From contig CAJQOR010000409.1 of the NCBI GenBank assembly GCA_905479965.1, positions 1 through 5,707 of the forward strand: a stretch of 5,707 nt of DNA. The letters are read 5' to 3'. Positions 1 through 5,707 of this stretch are shown in pieces. How positions within the stretch are numbered: position 1 is the stretch's first letter; each line of letters begins with the position of its first letter. Below the pieces are notes generated by a model that searched no databases, was not told the DNA's origin, and saw only the letters and a program-made list of their open reading frames with translations. The position numbers and the translations under genes are program-made. The DNA comes from an uncultured Rhizobiaceae group bacterium. Lineage in GTDB: Bacteria > Pseudomonadota > Alphaproteobacteria > Rhizobiales > Rhizobiaceae.

Positions 1-2632
1 GGAAGCCTTTGGTGACCTCGGGTGAGTTTGGCGATAATGACCAAGCCCCTTTACGTTTACCAATGGCATTCCAAGTCCAAAGTGTTTTTTGGTTCACAGC
101 ATTCATGCGGCGCACCGGCACTTTGATCTTGCCATGATAGGATATAATCCATGCCCAATCACCATCTTCAAGCCCTGATTCATCACAAATTTCAGACGGG
201 ATATACATCGGGTTATCACCATGAATCTGGCGCAACCAAGCATTTTGCGATCCCCATGAATGGTACATTGCAGCAGGTCTTTGCGTCAGCGCATGATATG
301 GATATTCGCCCGTATCAATTCCTGTACCTTCAAATGGTTCATACCAATCAGGCAGCGGATCAAAACACTCTTTAATGCGCAACGCATGGCTTTGCGGTGC
401 TTTGGGCTCCATCTTACCTTCTGCACAGAGTTGGAATTTCGCCAACGGTTCGCAGTAGATCTGGAAGACGTTTTCAACAGGCGCATCCTGAAGCCCCATT
501 TCAACTGCCCAATTCTGCCAAGCCATATTTGCATGTTTGTAATAAAGCGCTTCGGTCGGCACGTGACTTTCAGAAAATCCACCATTTTCAATGTAGCGTT
601 TAATCTGATCTGGGTTCGGTTCACCGCGACCCGTTTTATCGCCATCTTCACCGCGCCAGCCTGCAAGCGGGCCAACTCCAGGTTTACGCTGGTGATTAGT
701 GATATAATCGGCATAGTCTTTAAACTTAGCGCTGCCATCTTCATTAGTCATACCCGGCAAACCAAGGCGTCCACCTAAATCAATGAGGACAGATTGGAAC
801 CCGCGAACATCACGGTCCGGTTCAAAAACTGGCCAGCGGATGGCATCACACATGGCCTCTGGTTCACTGATCGGACGGTCAAGAAGCGAGATTGCATCAT
901 GGCGCTCAAGATATGTCGTATCTGGCAAGACCAGATCAGCATAGGCCACCATTTCAGATGAATAAGCATCTGAATAAATGAGTTTTGGAATGATATATTC
1001 GCCATTCTCATCTTTATCAGTCAGCATTTTCATAACGCCGGATGAATTCATCGACGAGTTCCATGACATATTGGCCATATACATGAACAACACATCAATG
1101 CCGTATGGATCACGCGCATGCGCATTTGGAATAACCATATGCATTAACCCATGCGAAGACATCGGAGCATCCCATGAAAACGCTTTATCAATGCGCTGCG
1201 GGGTTATGCCATCGTCTTCTAATAACATGCCTTCCGGACCACGCATGAAACCAAGCTGAGGTCCTGCAAGTGGCGTATTAGGTTTTGAACCGCCATGCGG
1301 CGCAGGTTGTGCACTCACTGGACGTGGGTATGGCGGCTTAAATCTAAACCCGCCCGGGCAATCAATTGAACCAAGCAAAATTTGAAGAACGTGGATAGCT
1401 CGGCAAGTTTGAAAACCATTTGAGTGGGCTGAAATTCCGCGCATCGCATGGAACGATACCGGGCGCCCGATCATTTTATCGTGCTTCTCGCCCTTCATAT
1501 CCGTCCAAGGTTGGTCAAGAGTGATTTCTTTTTCAAACGCAGCTTCAGCGATTTCTCCGGCAATACGAACAATTTGGTTTTCGCTCACACCCGTTGCTTC
1601 GCACACATTGGCGGGTGCGTATTTCTCGTCCATATATTTTTCTGCAAGCAACGCAAATGCAGGTTGGGCTTTCACCCCTTTTTTGACAGAAATTTCTCCC
1701 TGTAGATCTGGCTTAACACCTTTTTTGTTGTAAGCCACCGCTTTGCCTGATTTACGATCGAGCACCAAAGCATTGCCGTCTTTATCGCGCGCGAATGTGC
1801 CGTGATCATTTCCACCTGGATTATTAATCACCAACCAAGGTGCGTTCGTATAGCGGATGAGGTAATCAACATCGATACGACCAGCTTTTAACAGCTCGTG
1901 AATGATGGAAAGCACAAACAAACCATCCGTGCCAGGTGTGATACCCACCCATTCATCAGCAATCGCATTGTAGCCAGTACGAACCGGGTTAACGCCGATG
2001 GTTTTAACACCGCGAGATTTTAACTTCGACAAACCGATCTTAATCGGGTTGGAATCATGATCTTCCGCGACACCAAAAATGACAAACAATTCTGTTTTGT
2101 CCCAATCAGGTGAACCAAACTCCCAAAACGCACCACCAAATGTGTAGATACCGCCCGCGGCCATATTGACCGAACAGAACCCACCGTGGGCAGCAAAATT
2201 TGGTGTTCCATATTGTTGCGCCCACCAACCTGTGAAACTTTGTGATTGGTCACGACCTGTGAAGAAGGCAAGCTTCTTAGGATCTTTTTTGCGCACGTCG
2301 GACAACCAGCCAGTGGCCATCTCCAATGCTTCTTCCCATTCAATCGGCTCAAACTTACCTTCGCCGCGTTCGCCAACGCGTTTGAGTGGCTTAGACAAGC
2401 GCGCCGGAGAATAGTGTTGCATGATGCCCGCAGAGCCCTTTGCACACAAAACACCTTTGTTAATTGGATGGTCTTTATTACCCTCAATATAGCGGATTTT
2501 ATCTTCGCCATTTTCATCCTTGCGGACATGAACATTAATGCCGCAACGACAAGCACACATATAACATGTGGTCTGGCGAATTTCATCCGACACATGCGGC
2601 GACTTATCAACCACGTGAGAAGTTTCTGACAA
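1..2632 (-). CDS. soeA: SoeA-like molybdopterin oxidoreductase, catalytic subunit (3' end outside window)
   Basis: The frame stays open for 877 codons and leaves the window at its left edge. The family is usually about 950-970 residues, so perhaps 80-90 are missing. Residues 18-75 form the Mo/4Fe-4S N-terminal domain with Cys23, Cys26, Cys30 and Cys63, followed by Lys65 (VLCAKG), as in the DMSO reductase superfamily. Cys153 in GFCSVNMAAGG sits where the protein ligand to molybdenum is expected. The molybdopterin-binding core fills the middle, and the C-terminal dinucleotide-binding domain begins near residue 775 (NPMYIPSEICDESGL). The N-terminus has no twin-arginine signal, so the enzyme should be cytoplasmic. 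This favours SoeA, which oxidises sulfite to sulfate with SoeB (Fe-S) and SoeC (membrane anchor), over exported PsrA/PhsA. The neighbouring taurine transporter supports sulfite as substrate. Start: TTG at 2632, because an in-frame TAG lies two codons upstream and GGAGGA lies 8 bases upstream. A cysteine-type formate dehydrogenase or other family member is not excluded. The oxidoreductase family is near certain; the SoeA assignment is an inference. Confidence 0.8.
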   Translation of the reverse strand, partial: MSETSHVVDKSPHVSDEIRQTTCYMCACRCGINVHVRKDENGEDKIRYIEGNKDHPINKGVLCAKGSAGIMQHYSPARLSKPLKRVGERGEGKFEPIEWEEALEMATGWLSDVRKKDPKKLAFFTGRDQSQSFTGWWAQQYGTPNFAAHGGFCSVNMAAGGIYTFGGAFWEFGSPDWDKTELFVIFGVAEDHDSNPIKIGLSKLKSRGVKTIGVNPVRTGYNAIADEWVGITPGTDGLFVLSIIHELLKAGRIDVDYLIRYTNAPWLVINNPGGNDHGTFARDKDGNALVLDRKSGKAVAYNKKGVKPDLQGEISVKKGVKAQPAFALLAEKYMDEKYAPANVCEATGVSENQIVRIAGEIAEAAFEKEITLDQPWTDMKGEKHDKMIGRPVSFHAMRGISAHSNGFQTCRAIHVLQILLGSIDCPGGFRFKPPYPRPVSAQPAPHGGSKPNTPLAGPQLGFMRGPEGMLLEDDGITPQRIDKAFSWDAPMSSHGLMHMVIPNAHARDPYGIDVLFMYMANMSWNSSMNSSGVMKMLTDKDENGEYIIPKLIYSDAYSSEMVAYADLVLPDTTYLERHDAISLLDRPISEPEAMCDAIRWPVFEPDRDVRGFQSVLIDLGGRLGLPGMTNEDGSAKFKDYADYITNHQRKPGVGPLAGWRGEDGDKTGRGEPNPDQIKRYIENGGFSESHVPTEALYYKHANMAWQNWAVEMGLQDAPVENVFQIYCEPLAKFQLCAEGKMEPKAPQSHALRIKECFDPLPDWYEPFEGTGIDTGEYPYHALTQRPAAMYHSWGSQNAWLRQIHGDNPMYIPSEICDESGLEDGDWAWIISYHGKIKVPVRRMNAVNQKTLWTWNAIGKRKGAWSLSPNSPEVTKGF

Positions 2633-2640
2633 AATCTACA

Positions 2641-2646
2641 TCCTCC
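2641..2646 (-). promoter_or_regulatory. Ribosome binding site of soeA (fixes the TTG start)
   Basis: GGAGGA on the minus strand is followed by 8 bases and then TTG at 2632-2630. The ATG overlapping this site reads straight into TAG at 2638-2636, which is in the soeA frame, so no start further upstream is possible. The next in-frame alternative is a GTG at codon 7, and the first in-frame ATG is codon 25, inside the 4Fe-4S cysteine motif. A run of seven U precedes the site in the mRNA (2653-2647), a type of leader that can aid ribosome recruitment. Confidence 0.85.
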
Positions 2647-2759
2647 AAAAAAATTTAAACCCGCCTATTTCAGACAAATATACTTTATCACTTATCGCAA
2701 CAAAGCGCCCACAATGTCTAGTAATCCAAATATGAATATTTTGCAAATTTGAGTTATTT

Positions 2760-2778
2760 ATGAGATATTTAGTCTCAT
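2760..2778. promoter_or_regulatory. 19-base inverted repeat, possible operator upstream of soeA
   Basis: ATGAGA and TCTCAT form perfect 6-base arms around a 7-base spacer. The repeat is flanked on both sides by TTATTTA (2754-2760 and 2778-2784). If the TTGCAA/TACTAG candidate is the real promoter, the repeat centres near -58, where activators of the LysR type often bind, and the sequence also fits the loose T-N11-A pattern of that family. The regulator is unknown, no regulator gene is in the window, and short AT-rich repeats of this size can arise by chance. Confidence 0.3.
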
Positions 2779-2856
2779 TATTTAACAAAATACGTTATTT
2801 TTGATAAATCCAGTTCAGAAGAATTATTAGCACCAGATTGCGACGAGCTTACTGCC

Positions 2857-2904
2857 TAAATAAAACAAAAGCGCCGTGTCAAAAATCAATCAAACACGGC
2901 GCTT
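2857..2904 (-). terminator. Rho-independent terminator after tauC
   Basis: A perfect 11-base-pair stem (2869-2879 with 2894-2904, core GCGCCGTGT) closes a 14-base loop. On the minus strand it is followed by the U-rich tail UUUUGUUUUAUUUA. It lies about 30 bases after the tauC stop codon, the right place to end the tauABC transcript and to separate it from soeA. The other strand also has a T-rich stretch after the stem, but there is no plus-strand gene for it to serve. Confidence 0.9.
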
Positions 2905-2934
2905 CAAAGTTTTTATTGTAAGAATACGAAGCGG

Positions 2935-4266
2935 TTAGCCACGCCCCTTCCAAGGAACAAGTTTATCTTCTGCCATACGCATAAGAACGTCGATACCATA
3001 CCCGATGACACCAATGATAATAATACCAATGATCACGATGTCAGTCAGTTGGAATTTAGATGCGGCGATAATCATTTTACCAGCACCTTTTTCCGCAGCT
3101 ACGAGTTCTGCCGCCACAACGGTTCCCCAACAAACACCCATGGCAACACGCGCCCCGGTGAATATTTCAGGTAGTGAGTTCGGTAAAATAACCTTCATCA
3201 ACAATTGTCGTTTAGTGGCTCCCAGCGAATAAGCTGCATGAACTTTTGAGATATTCACACCAGACACACCCGCGCGCGCTCCAATGGTCATAATCCACAA
3301 CGCCGCTAAGAAGAGAAGACTGATCTTACCTTGCTCGCCAATACCGAACCAAATGATAATCAACGGGATCAGTGCAAGTGGCGGTACCGGACGCATGAAC
3401 TCTACAATTGGATCAAACCAACCACGGAGCCAAGAGTTTAGACCCATGGCAAAACCAAGCGGAATACCAAACAGACAACCCAATGCGAAACCAACAACAA
3501 CGCGGATAAGAGACCAAAACACGTTCTCCCAAAGACCCACGCCTTGGTAACCTTCAGCATTTAACTGCCAAAATCTATCCCAAACCTGCTCAGGTGGCGG
3601 CAAGAACAAAGCTTCCATCGTGCGACCTTGTGCCGGGCGAACCGACAAAGACCCCTTAGATGTCATGAAGATTTCACCATCATTAATAGCAACAATGTCA
3701 TTTGGGCTAATTGGCTTGCCGTCAATTGCTGTCACACGATAGCCTTCATCTTTACCACCCACATCATTGTCTTGAGCTTTCAAGATCTTGCCGCGTCTTT
3801 CAGGCACAAGAACAGCATCATCGATCGCAAATCCAGTTGATGAATTGGTAAACTCAGGCGCTGAGGCACCTTCTTCACCTTGCTTGGAGACATAGACAAA
3901 CACTGTAGCATCAGCCGTTTCGCCAGCTGCATTCGTCGCTGTATATTGAAACGACGTTTCGCCAGTAAACGGTGGAGGCAAAATAGTGAACGGTATAAGC
4001 TTACTTCCCGTCGCAATCCCCCACAACAAGAAGATTGTAATCACCGCAGCAATAGACGCGGCTCTGTTGGCGGTTACAGCACTTTCGTCACCAAATGTAA
4101 CTGTTTTGAGGCTGTCAAATCCGGTTGCCTTTGCTCTACCGCGACTATAGGCGGTATAAACCAAAGAACATAAACCAGATACTGCTAAGTATATCCCAAA
4201 GATTGCGGCAATGCCGAGAACCATCCAGAACGTTGTCGAAATTAGATCACCGATTTCACCCCACAT
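2935..4266 (-). CDS. tauC: Taurine/sulfonate ABC transporter permease TauC with a long N-terminal extension
   Basis: A 443-residue inner-membrane permease that forms the channel for sulfonate import with TauB and TauA. From LFLPPPEQV (residues 220-228) to the C-terminus it follows E. coli TauC closely, with FGIPLGFAMGL, RPVPPLALIPL, WFGIGE and the ATPase-contact loop AAYSLGATKRQLLMKVILP (344-362). E. coli TauC is about 275 residues. The extra length comes from an additional helix (about 13-37), a basic cytoplasmic loop (about 38-69), and a roughly 120-residue insert after the helix at about 70-94, which corresponds to the first helix of E. coli TauC. The insert, predicted periplasmic, resembles a cadherin/Ig-like repeat. 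Start: the ATG at 4266 overlaps the tauB stop codon as TAATG and has GGAG 8 bases upstream, which suggests translational coupling. An ATG at 4311 is in frame but would overlap tauB by 46 bases. Taurine is the likely substrate; a related sulfonate is possible. Confidence 0.88.
   Translation of the reverse strand: MWGEIGDLISTTFWMVLGIAAIFGIYLAVSGLCSLVYTAYSRGRAKATGFDSLKTVTFGDESAVTANRAASIAAVITIFLLWGIATGSKLIPFTILPPPFTGETSFQYTATNAAGETADATVFVYVSKQGEEGASAPEFTNSSTGFAIDDAVLVPERRGKILKAQDNDVGGKDEGYRVTAIDGKPISPNDIVAINDGEIFMTSKGSLSVRPAQGRTMEALFLPPPEQVWDRFWQLNAEGYQGVGLWENVFWSLIRVVVGFALGCLFGIPLGFAMGLNSWLRGWFDPIVEFMRPVPPLALIPLIIIWFGIGEQGKISLLFLAALWIMTIGARAGVSGVNISKVHAAYSLGATKRQLLMKVILPNSLPEIFTGARVAMGVCWGTVVAAELVAAEKGAGKMIIAASKFQLTDIVIIGIIIIGVIGYGIDVLMRMAEDKLVPWKGRG
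3604..3969 (-). other. Cadherin/Ig-like insert in the first periplasmic segment of TauC (residues 100-221)
   Basis: Residues 100-126 (FTGETSFQYTATNAAGE, then a TVFVYV strand) look like the second half of a bacterial tandem-95/cadherin-like repeat. Residues 146-214, with FAIDDAVLVPE, NDVGG, VTAIDGKPI, NDGEIFM and GSLSVRPAQG, look like the first half. The order is therefore swapped relative to a standard repeat. LPPP stands immediately before the insert (96-99) and again immediately after it (222-225). The only LPPP of E. coli TauC matches both positions. The frame is open throughout and composition does not differ visibly from the rest of the gene. The domain assignment is by eye from motif pattern, without a profile search. 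Confidence 0.55.
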
Positions 4267-5069
4267 TATGCACTCTCCGTCCGGCCCATAATCTCTTCTT
4301 CCATATCCCAAATCATATTTAGGATCTCGTCACGTATGGGTCCAAAATCTTTGTGACGTTTAACTTCACGCAAATCAGCACCAACGCCAATTTCCGCAAA
4401 AGGAAGTTGATATTCTTTGTGAACTCGGCCAGGACGAGGAGCCATAACAAGTAGGCGCTCACCAAGAAGCAACGCTTCTTCTACCGAGTGAGTGATCAAA
4501 ATGATTGTTTTGCCTGTTTCTTTCCAAATATCCAAAACGAGGCTCTGCATTTTCTCACGTGTCAATGCATCAAGCGCACCAAGTGGCTCATCCATCAAGA
4601 TAACATCAGGATCATTTGCAAGACAGCGCGCCAAGGCAACACGTTGTTGCATACCGCCCGACAGCTCATAAATCATTTTATTTTCGAATTCTTGCAATCC
4701 TACAATTTCAAGAAGCTCTTTGGTTCTCTTGCTGATCTCATCTTTTGGACGACCAGCCATGCGAGGGCCAAAACCGATATTCTCGGACACATTCATCCAT
4801 TCAAAAAGTGCACCCTTTTGAAAAACCATGCCACGTTCGGAATGAGGTCCAAGCACGCGGTCACCGTTGAGAGAGATTTCACCAGCTGTGGGAGCTAGAA
4901 AGCCAGCAAGAATATTCAAGAGCGTGGTTTTCCCGCAACCAGATGGACCAAGCACGGCCATCAGCTCGCCTTTTTTAATATTGAGATTGATGTTTTTTAA
5001 AGCCTCAACAGAGCCCCCATCGGGCAAAGAGAAGGTCATGGAAACATCGTTAATGATCAAACCAGACAT
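4266..5069 (-). CDS. tauB: Taurine/sulfonate ABC transporter ATP-binding protein TauB
   Basis: A 267-residue cytoplasmic ATPase that powers the TauC permease. All nucleotide-binding motifs are present and intact: Walker A GPSGCGKTT (41-49), Q-loop glutamine 84 in MVFQKGALFEWMNV, signature LSGGMQQRVALARCL (136-150), Walker B ILMDEP (157-162), D-loop GALDA (164-168) and switch histidine 194 (LITHSVEEAL). Length and motif wording fit the nitrate/sulfonate/taurine (TauB/SsuB) group. Start: ATG at 5069, because GGAGGT lies 7 bases upstream and the protein then opens directly into the first ATPase strand (MSGLIINDVSMTF). An in-frame ATG at 5114 would add 15 unrelated residues and lies in the loop of the upstream hairpin. 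The gene follows tauA after 83 bases, and its stop codon overlaps the tauC start. SsuB-type sulfonate or nitrate ATPases look similar; the neighbouring genes make taurine the best guess. Confidence 0.92.
   Translation of the reverse strand: MSGLIINDVSMTFSLPDGGSVEALKNINLNIKKGELMAVLGPSGCGKTTLLNILAGFLAPTAGEISLNGDRVLGPHSERGMVFQKGALFEWMNVSENIGFGPRMAGRPKDEISKRTKELLEIVGLQEFENKMIYELSGGMQQRVALARCLANDPDVILMDEPLGALDALTREKMQSLVLDIWKETGKTIILITHSVEEALLLGERLLVMAPRPGRVHKEYQLPFAEIGVGADLREVKRHKDFGPIRDEILNMIWDMEEEIMGRTESA
4273..4278 (-). promoter_or_regulatory. Ribosome binding site of tauC, inside the end of tauB
   Basis: GGAGAG on the minus strand precedes the ATG at 4266-4264; its GGAG core is 8 bases from that ATG. 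It lies within the last codons of tauB. Together with the TAATG stop/start overlap it supports the 4266 start for tauC and ribosome re-initiation from tauB. Confidence 0.7.
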
Positions 5070-5070
5070 T

Positions 5071-5111
5071 GGCGCCACCTCCGATTTATAAGAAAAGGGA
5101 TGCGTGGCGCC
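5071..5111 (-). repeat. Alternative pairing covering the tauB ribosome binding site
   Basis: GGCGCCAC (5071-5078) and GTGGCGCC (5104-5111) are perfect 8-base inverted repeats about 25 bases apart. In the mRNA this pairing would hold the last two bases of the tauB GGAGGU site and the whole spacer up to the base before the start codon. It uses the same 5104-5109 bases as the tauA-tauB hairpin, so the two structures exclude each other. Regulation by switching is speculative; the repeat itself is exact. Confidence 0.45.
5077..5082 (-). promoter_or_regulatory. Ribosome binding site of tauB
   Basis: GGAGGT on the minus strand is followed by 7 bases (GGCGCCA) and the ATG at 5069-5067, a near-ideal arrangement that decides the tauB start. 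The last two bases of the site and the spacer can pair with an arm of the upstream hairpin, so access to it may depend on RNA folding. Confidence 0.85.
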
Positions 5112-5124
5112 CAAAACGCCACGC
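5102..5124 (-). promoter_or_regulatory. GC-rich hairpin between tauA and tauB
   Basis: GCGTGGCG (5102-5109) and CGCCACGC (5117-5124) form a perfect 8-base-pair stem with a 7-base loop, 28 bases after the tauA stop codon. No continuous U-tract follows on the minus strand (AUCCCUUUUCU), so it is not a standard terminator. Hairpins in this position commonly protect the 3' end of the binding-protein message or partly block read-through, giving more binding protein than ATPase and permease. That role is inferred here. Confidence 0.7.
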
Positions 5125-5152
5125 TAAGTAATTTTAAGAGCTAAAGCTCAAA

Positions 5153-5707
5153 TTACATTTTTGTAGCAGCTTCAAGATAGCTTGCATCAATAACAGCTGA
5201 ATAGTCTGGCAGTGCTTTGATTTTACCTGATGATTCTAAGCTTGCTGCAGCATTTGTGAAGAACTCGGCAACACCGCCACCCATCCACTCAGCTGAAAGC
5301 TGTGTGTCTGTTGTAGGGAACACAAATGTACCGATCACTGCTGTAGTGCCTTCAGCATCCATACCAGCAGCTTTTGCAATTGAATCCATCATTGGAGCTG
5401 GATCAGCTGCATATTGCGCATTCATGTCGGCAGTAACCTTCAAGAATTTCGCAAGGATTTCTGGGTTTTCTTCACCAAATGACGTTGGGATAGAAGTGAT
5501 ATCAAACACTTTACCAACAACAGCTTCTTTTTCAGCGCCTTCGATGATTGGGCTACCATATTGCTTCATTGCGCGAAGTGAACCACCCCAACCGCAAGCC
5601 ATAGCAAGATCAGTATTTGGCTGAGCAAATGCAGCAGCTGAATCTGATGGAGCCATATCCACGATCTCAAGATCACTTTCAGCAATACCGAAATGTGCCA
5701 TTTGAGC
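5153..5707 (-). CDS. tauA: Taurine/sulfonate ABC transporter substrate-binding protein TauA (C-terminal 184 residues)
   Basis: The frame is open to the right edge, so the start, signal peptide and first lobe lie outside; the family is usually about 320-340 residues. The visible part is the second lobe and C-terminus of a periplasmic binding protein of the NMT1/TauA group. It has the hinge-side stretch LAMACGWGGSLRAMKQYG, then GAEKEAVVGKVFDITSIPTS, FLKVTADMNAQYAADPAPM, and a C-terminal helical part with QLSAEWMGGGVAEFF. This wording resembles taurine-binding proteins of marine alphaproteobacteria as I remember them. It would deliver taurine or a related sulfonate to TauBC. The gene ends with TAA at 5155-5153 and is followed by the GC-rich hairpin, which fits the usual pattern of a more highly expressed binding protein. 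The substrate cannot be confirmed without the first lobe. Confidence 0.82.
   Translation of the reverse strand, partial: AQMAHFGIAESDLEIVDMAPSDSAAAFAQPNTDLAMACGWGGSLRAMKQYGSPIIEGAEKEAVVGKVFDITSIPTSFGEENPEILAKFLKVTADMNAQYAADPAPMMDSIAKAAGMDAEGTTAVIGTFVFPTTDTQLSAEWMGGGVAEFFTNAAASLESSGKIKALPDYSAVIDASYLEAATKM

Larger units (their letters stand above)
2633..2934 (-). promoter_or_regulatory. Intergenic region between tauC and soeA, with weak soeA promoter candidates
   Basis: This AT-rich gap of about 300 bases contains no convincing gene. Reading towards soeA it holds the tauC terminator, a 19-base inverted repeat, and a possible promoter. The best-spaced candidate is TTGCAA (2746-2741), 17 bases, TACTAG (2723-2718), matching consensus at 4/6 and 3/6. 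A second is a TATATT box near 2677-2682 with only a poor -35. Because a terminator closes the tau operon, soeA should have its own promoter somewhere here, but neither candidate is strong enough to assign a start of transcription. Confidence 0.4.

Noticed and set aside
260..778. Plus-strand open frame of 172 codons, and other plus-strand frames across 151-2629
   Set aside because: They lie opposite the continuous 877-codon oxidoreductase, have low-complexity or basic composition, and no recognisable domain.
2020..2610. Minus-strand frame of 196 codons and two shorter minus-strand frames (286-744, 775-1011)
   Set aside because: These are out-of-frame readings of soeA; the real frame carries the cysteine motif and the conserved molybdopterin core and is unbroken.
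1..2632. Exported polysulfide/thiosulfate reductase (PsrA/PhsA) or formate dehydrogenase
   Set aside because: There is no Tat signal at the N-terminus, and the sulfonate-transporter context favours SoeA. A cysteine-type formate dehydrogenase is less likely but not formally excluded.
3604..3969. Assembly error or two fused genes in tauC
   Set aside because: The frame is open throughout with no internal stop, start region or composition break, and the conserved permease resumes in frame after the insert.
4267..4311. Longer tauC start at 4311
   Set aside because: It would overlap tauB by 46 bases; the TAATG overlap with GGAG upstream points to 4266.
5070..5114. Longer tauB start at 5114
   Set aside because: It has no good ribosome binding site, starts in the hairpin loop and adds residues not typical of the family; the ATG at 5069 has GGAGGT at ideal distance.
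5102..5124. Rho-independent terminator after tauA
   Set aside because: The stem is strong but no continuous U-tract follows, and tauB and tauC clearly continue the operon.
1..5707. Mobile elements, CRISPR array, tRNA or phage genes
   Set aside because: No transposase motifs, regularly spaced repeats, tRNA-like cloverleaf or phage proteins were seen on either strand.

Overview
The window reads as a piece of an alphaproteobacterial chromosome, probably marine. This rests on the taurine-type ABC transporter proteins, a cytoplasmic SoeA-type molybdoenzyme beside them, and a moderate base composition (below 50% GC by eye) with an AT-rich intergenic region. No rRNA, tRNA or marker gene is present, so nothing below class level can be said. 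All four genes lie on the minus strand and are transcribed right to left.

Right part (5707 down to 2935): an operon tauA (C-terminal part only), tauB, tauC. Together these encode the periplasmic binding protein, the ATPase and the membrane permease of a taurine/sulfonate importer. tauA and tauB are separated by 83 bases carrying a strong GC-rich hairpin. One arm of that hairpin can alternatively pair with the tauB ribosome binding site. tauB and tauC share one base (TAATG). A clear rho-independent terminator closes the operon at 2857-2904.

Middle (2633-2934): about 300 bases of AT-rich intergenic DNA. It holds the tauC terminator, a 19-base inverted repeat that could be an operator, weak promoter candidates, and a U-rich leader ending in a strong ribosome binding site.

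Left part (2632 down to 1): the first 877 codons of a large molybdopterin oxidoreductase with an N-terminal 4Fe-4S cysteine motif, a probable cysteine molybdenum ligand and no export signal. It best fits SoeA, the catalytic subunit of the cytoplasmic sulfite-oxidising complex SoeABC. It starts with TTG and runs off the left edge.

The functions join up: the transporter brings in an organosulfonate, cleavage of the C-S bond (by enzymes such as Xsc, not in this window) releases sulfite, and SoeABC would oxidise it to sulfate. The most unusual feature is in TauC. Compared with the E. coli type it has an additional N-terminal membrane helix and about 120 residues inserted into the first periplasmic segment. 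The insert resembles a bacterial cadherin/Ig-like (tandem-95) repeat whose two halves are in swapped order, and it is flanked on both sides by the same LPPP motif.
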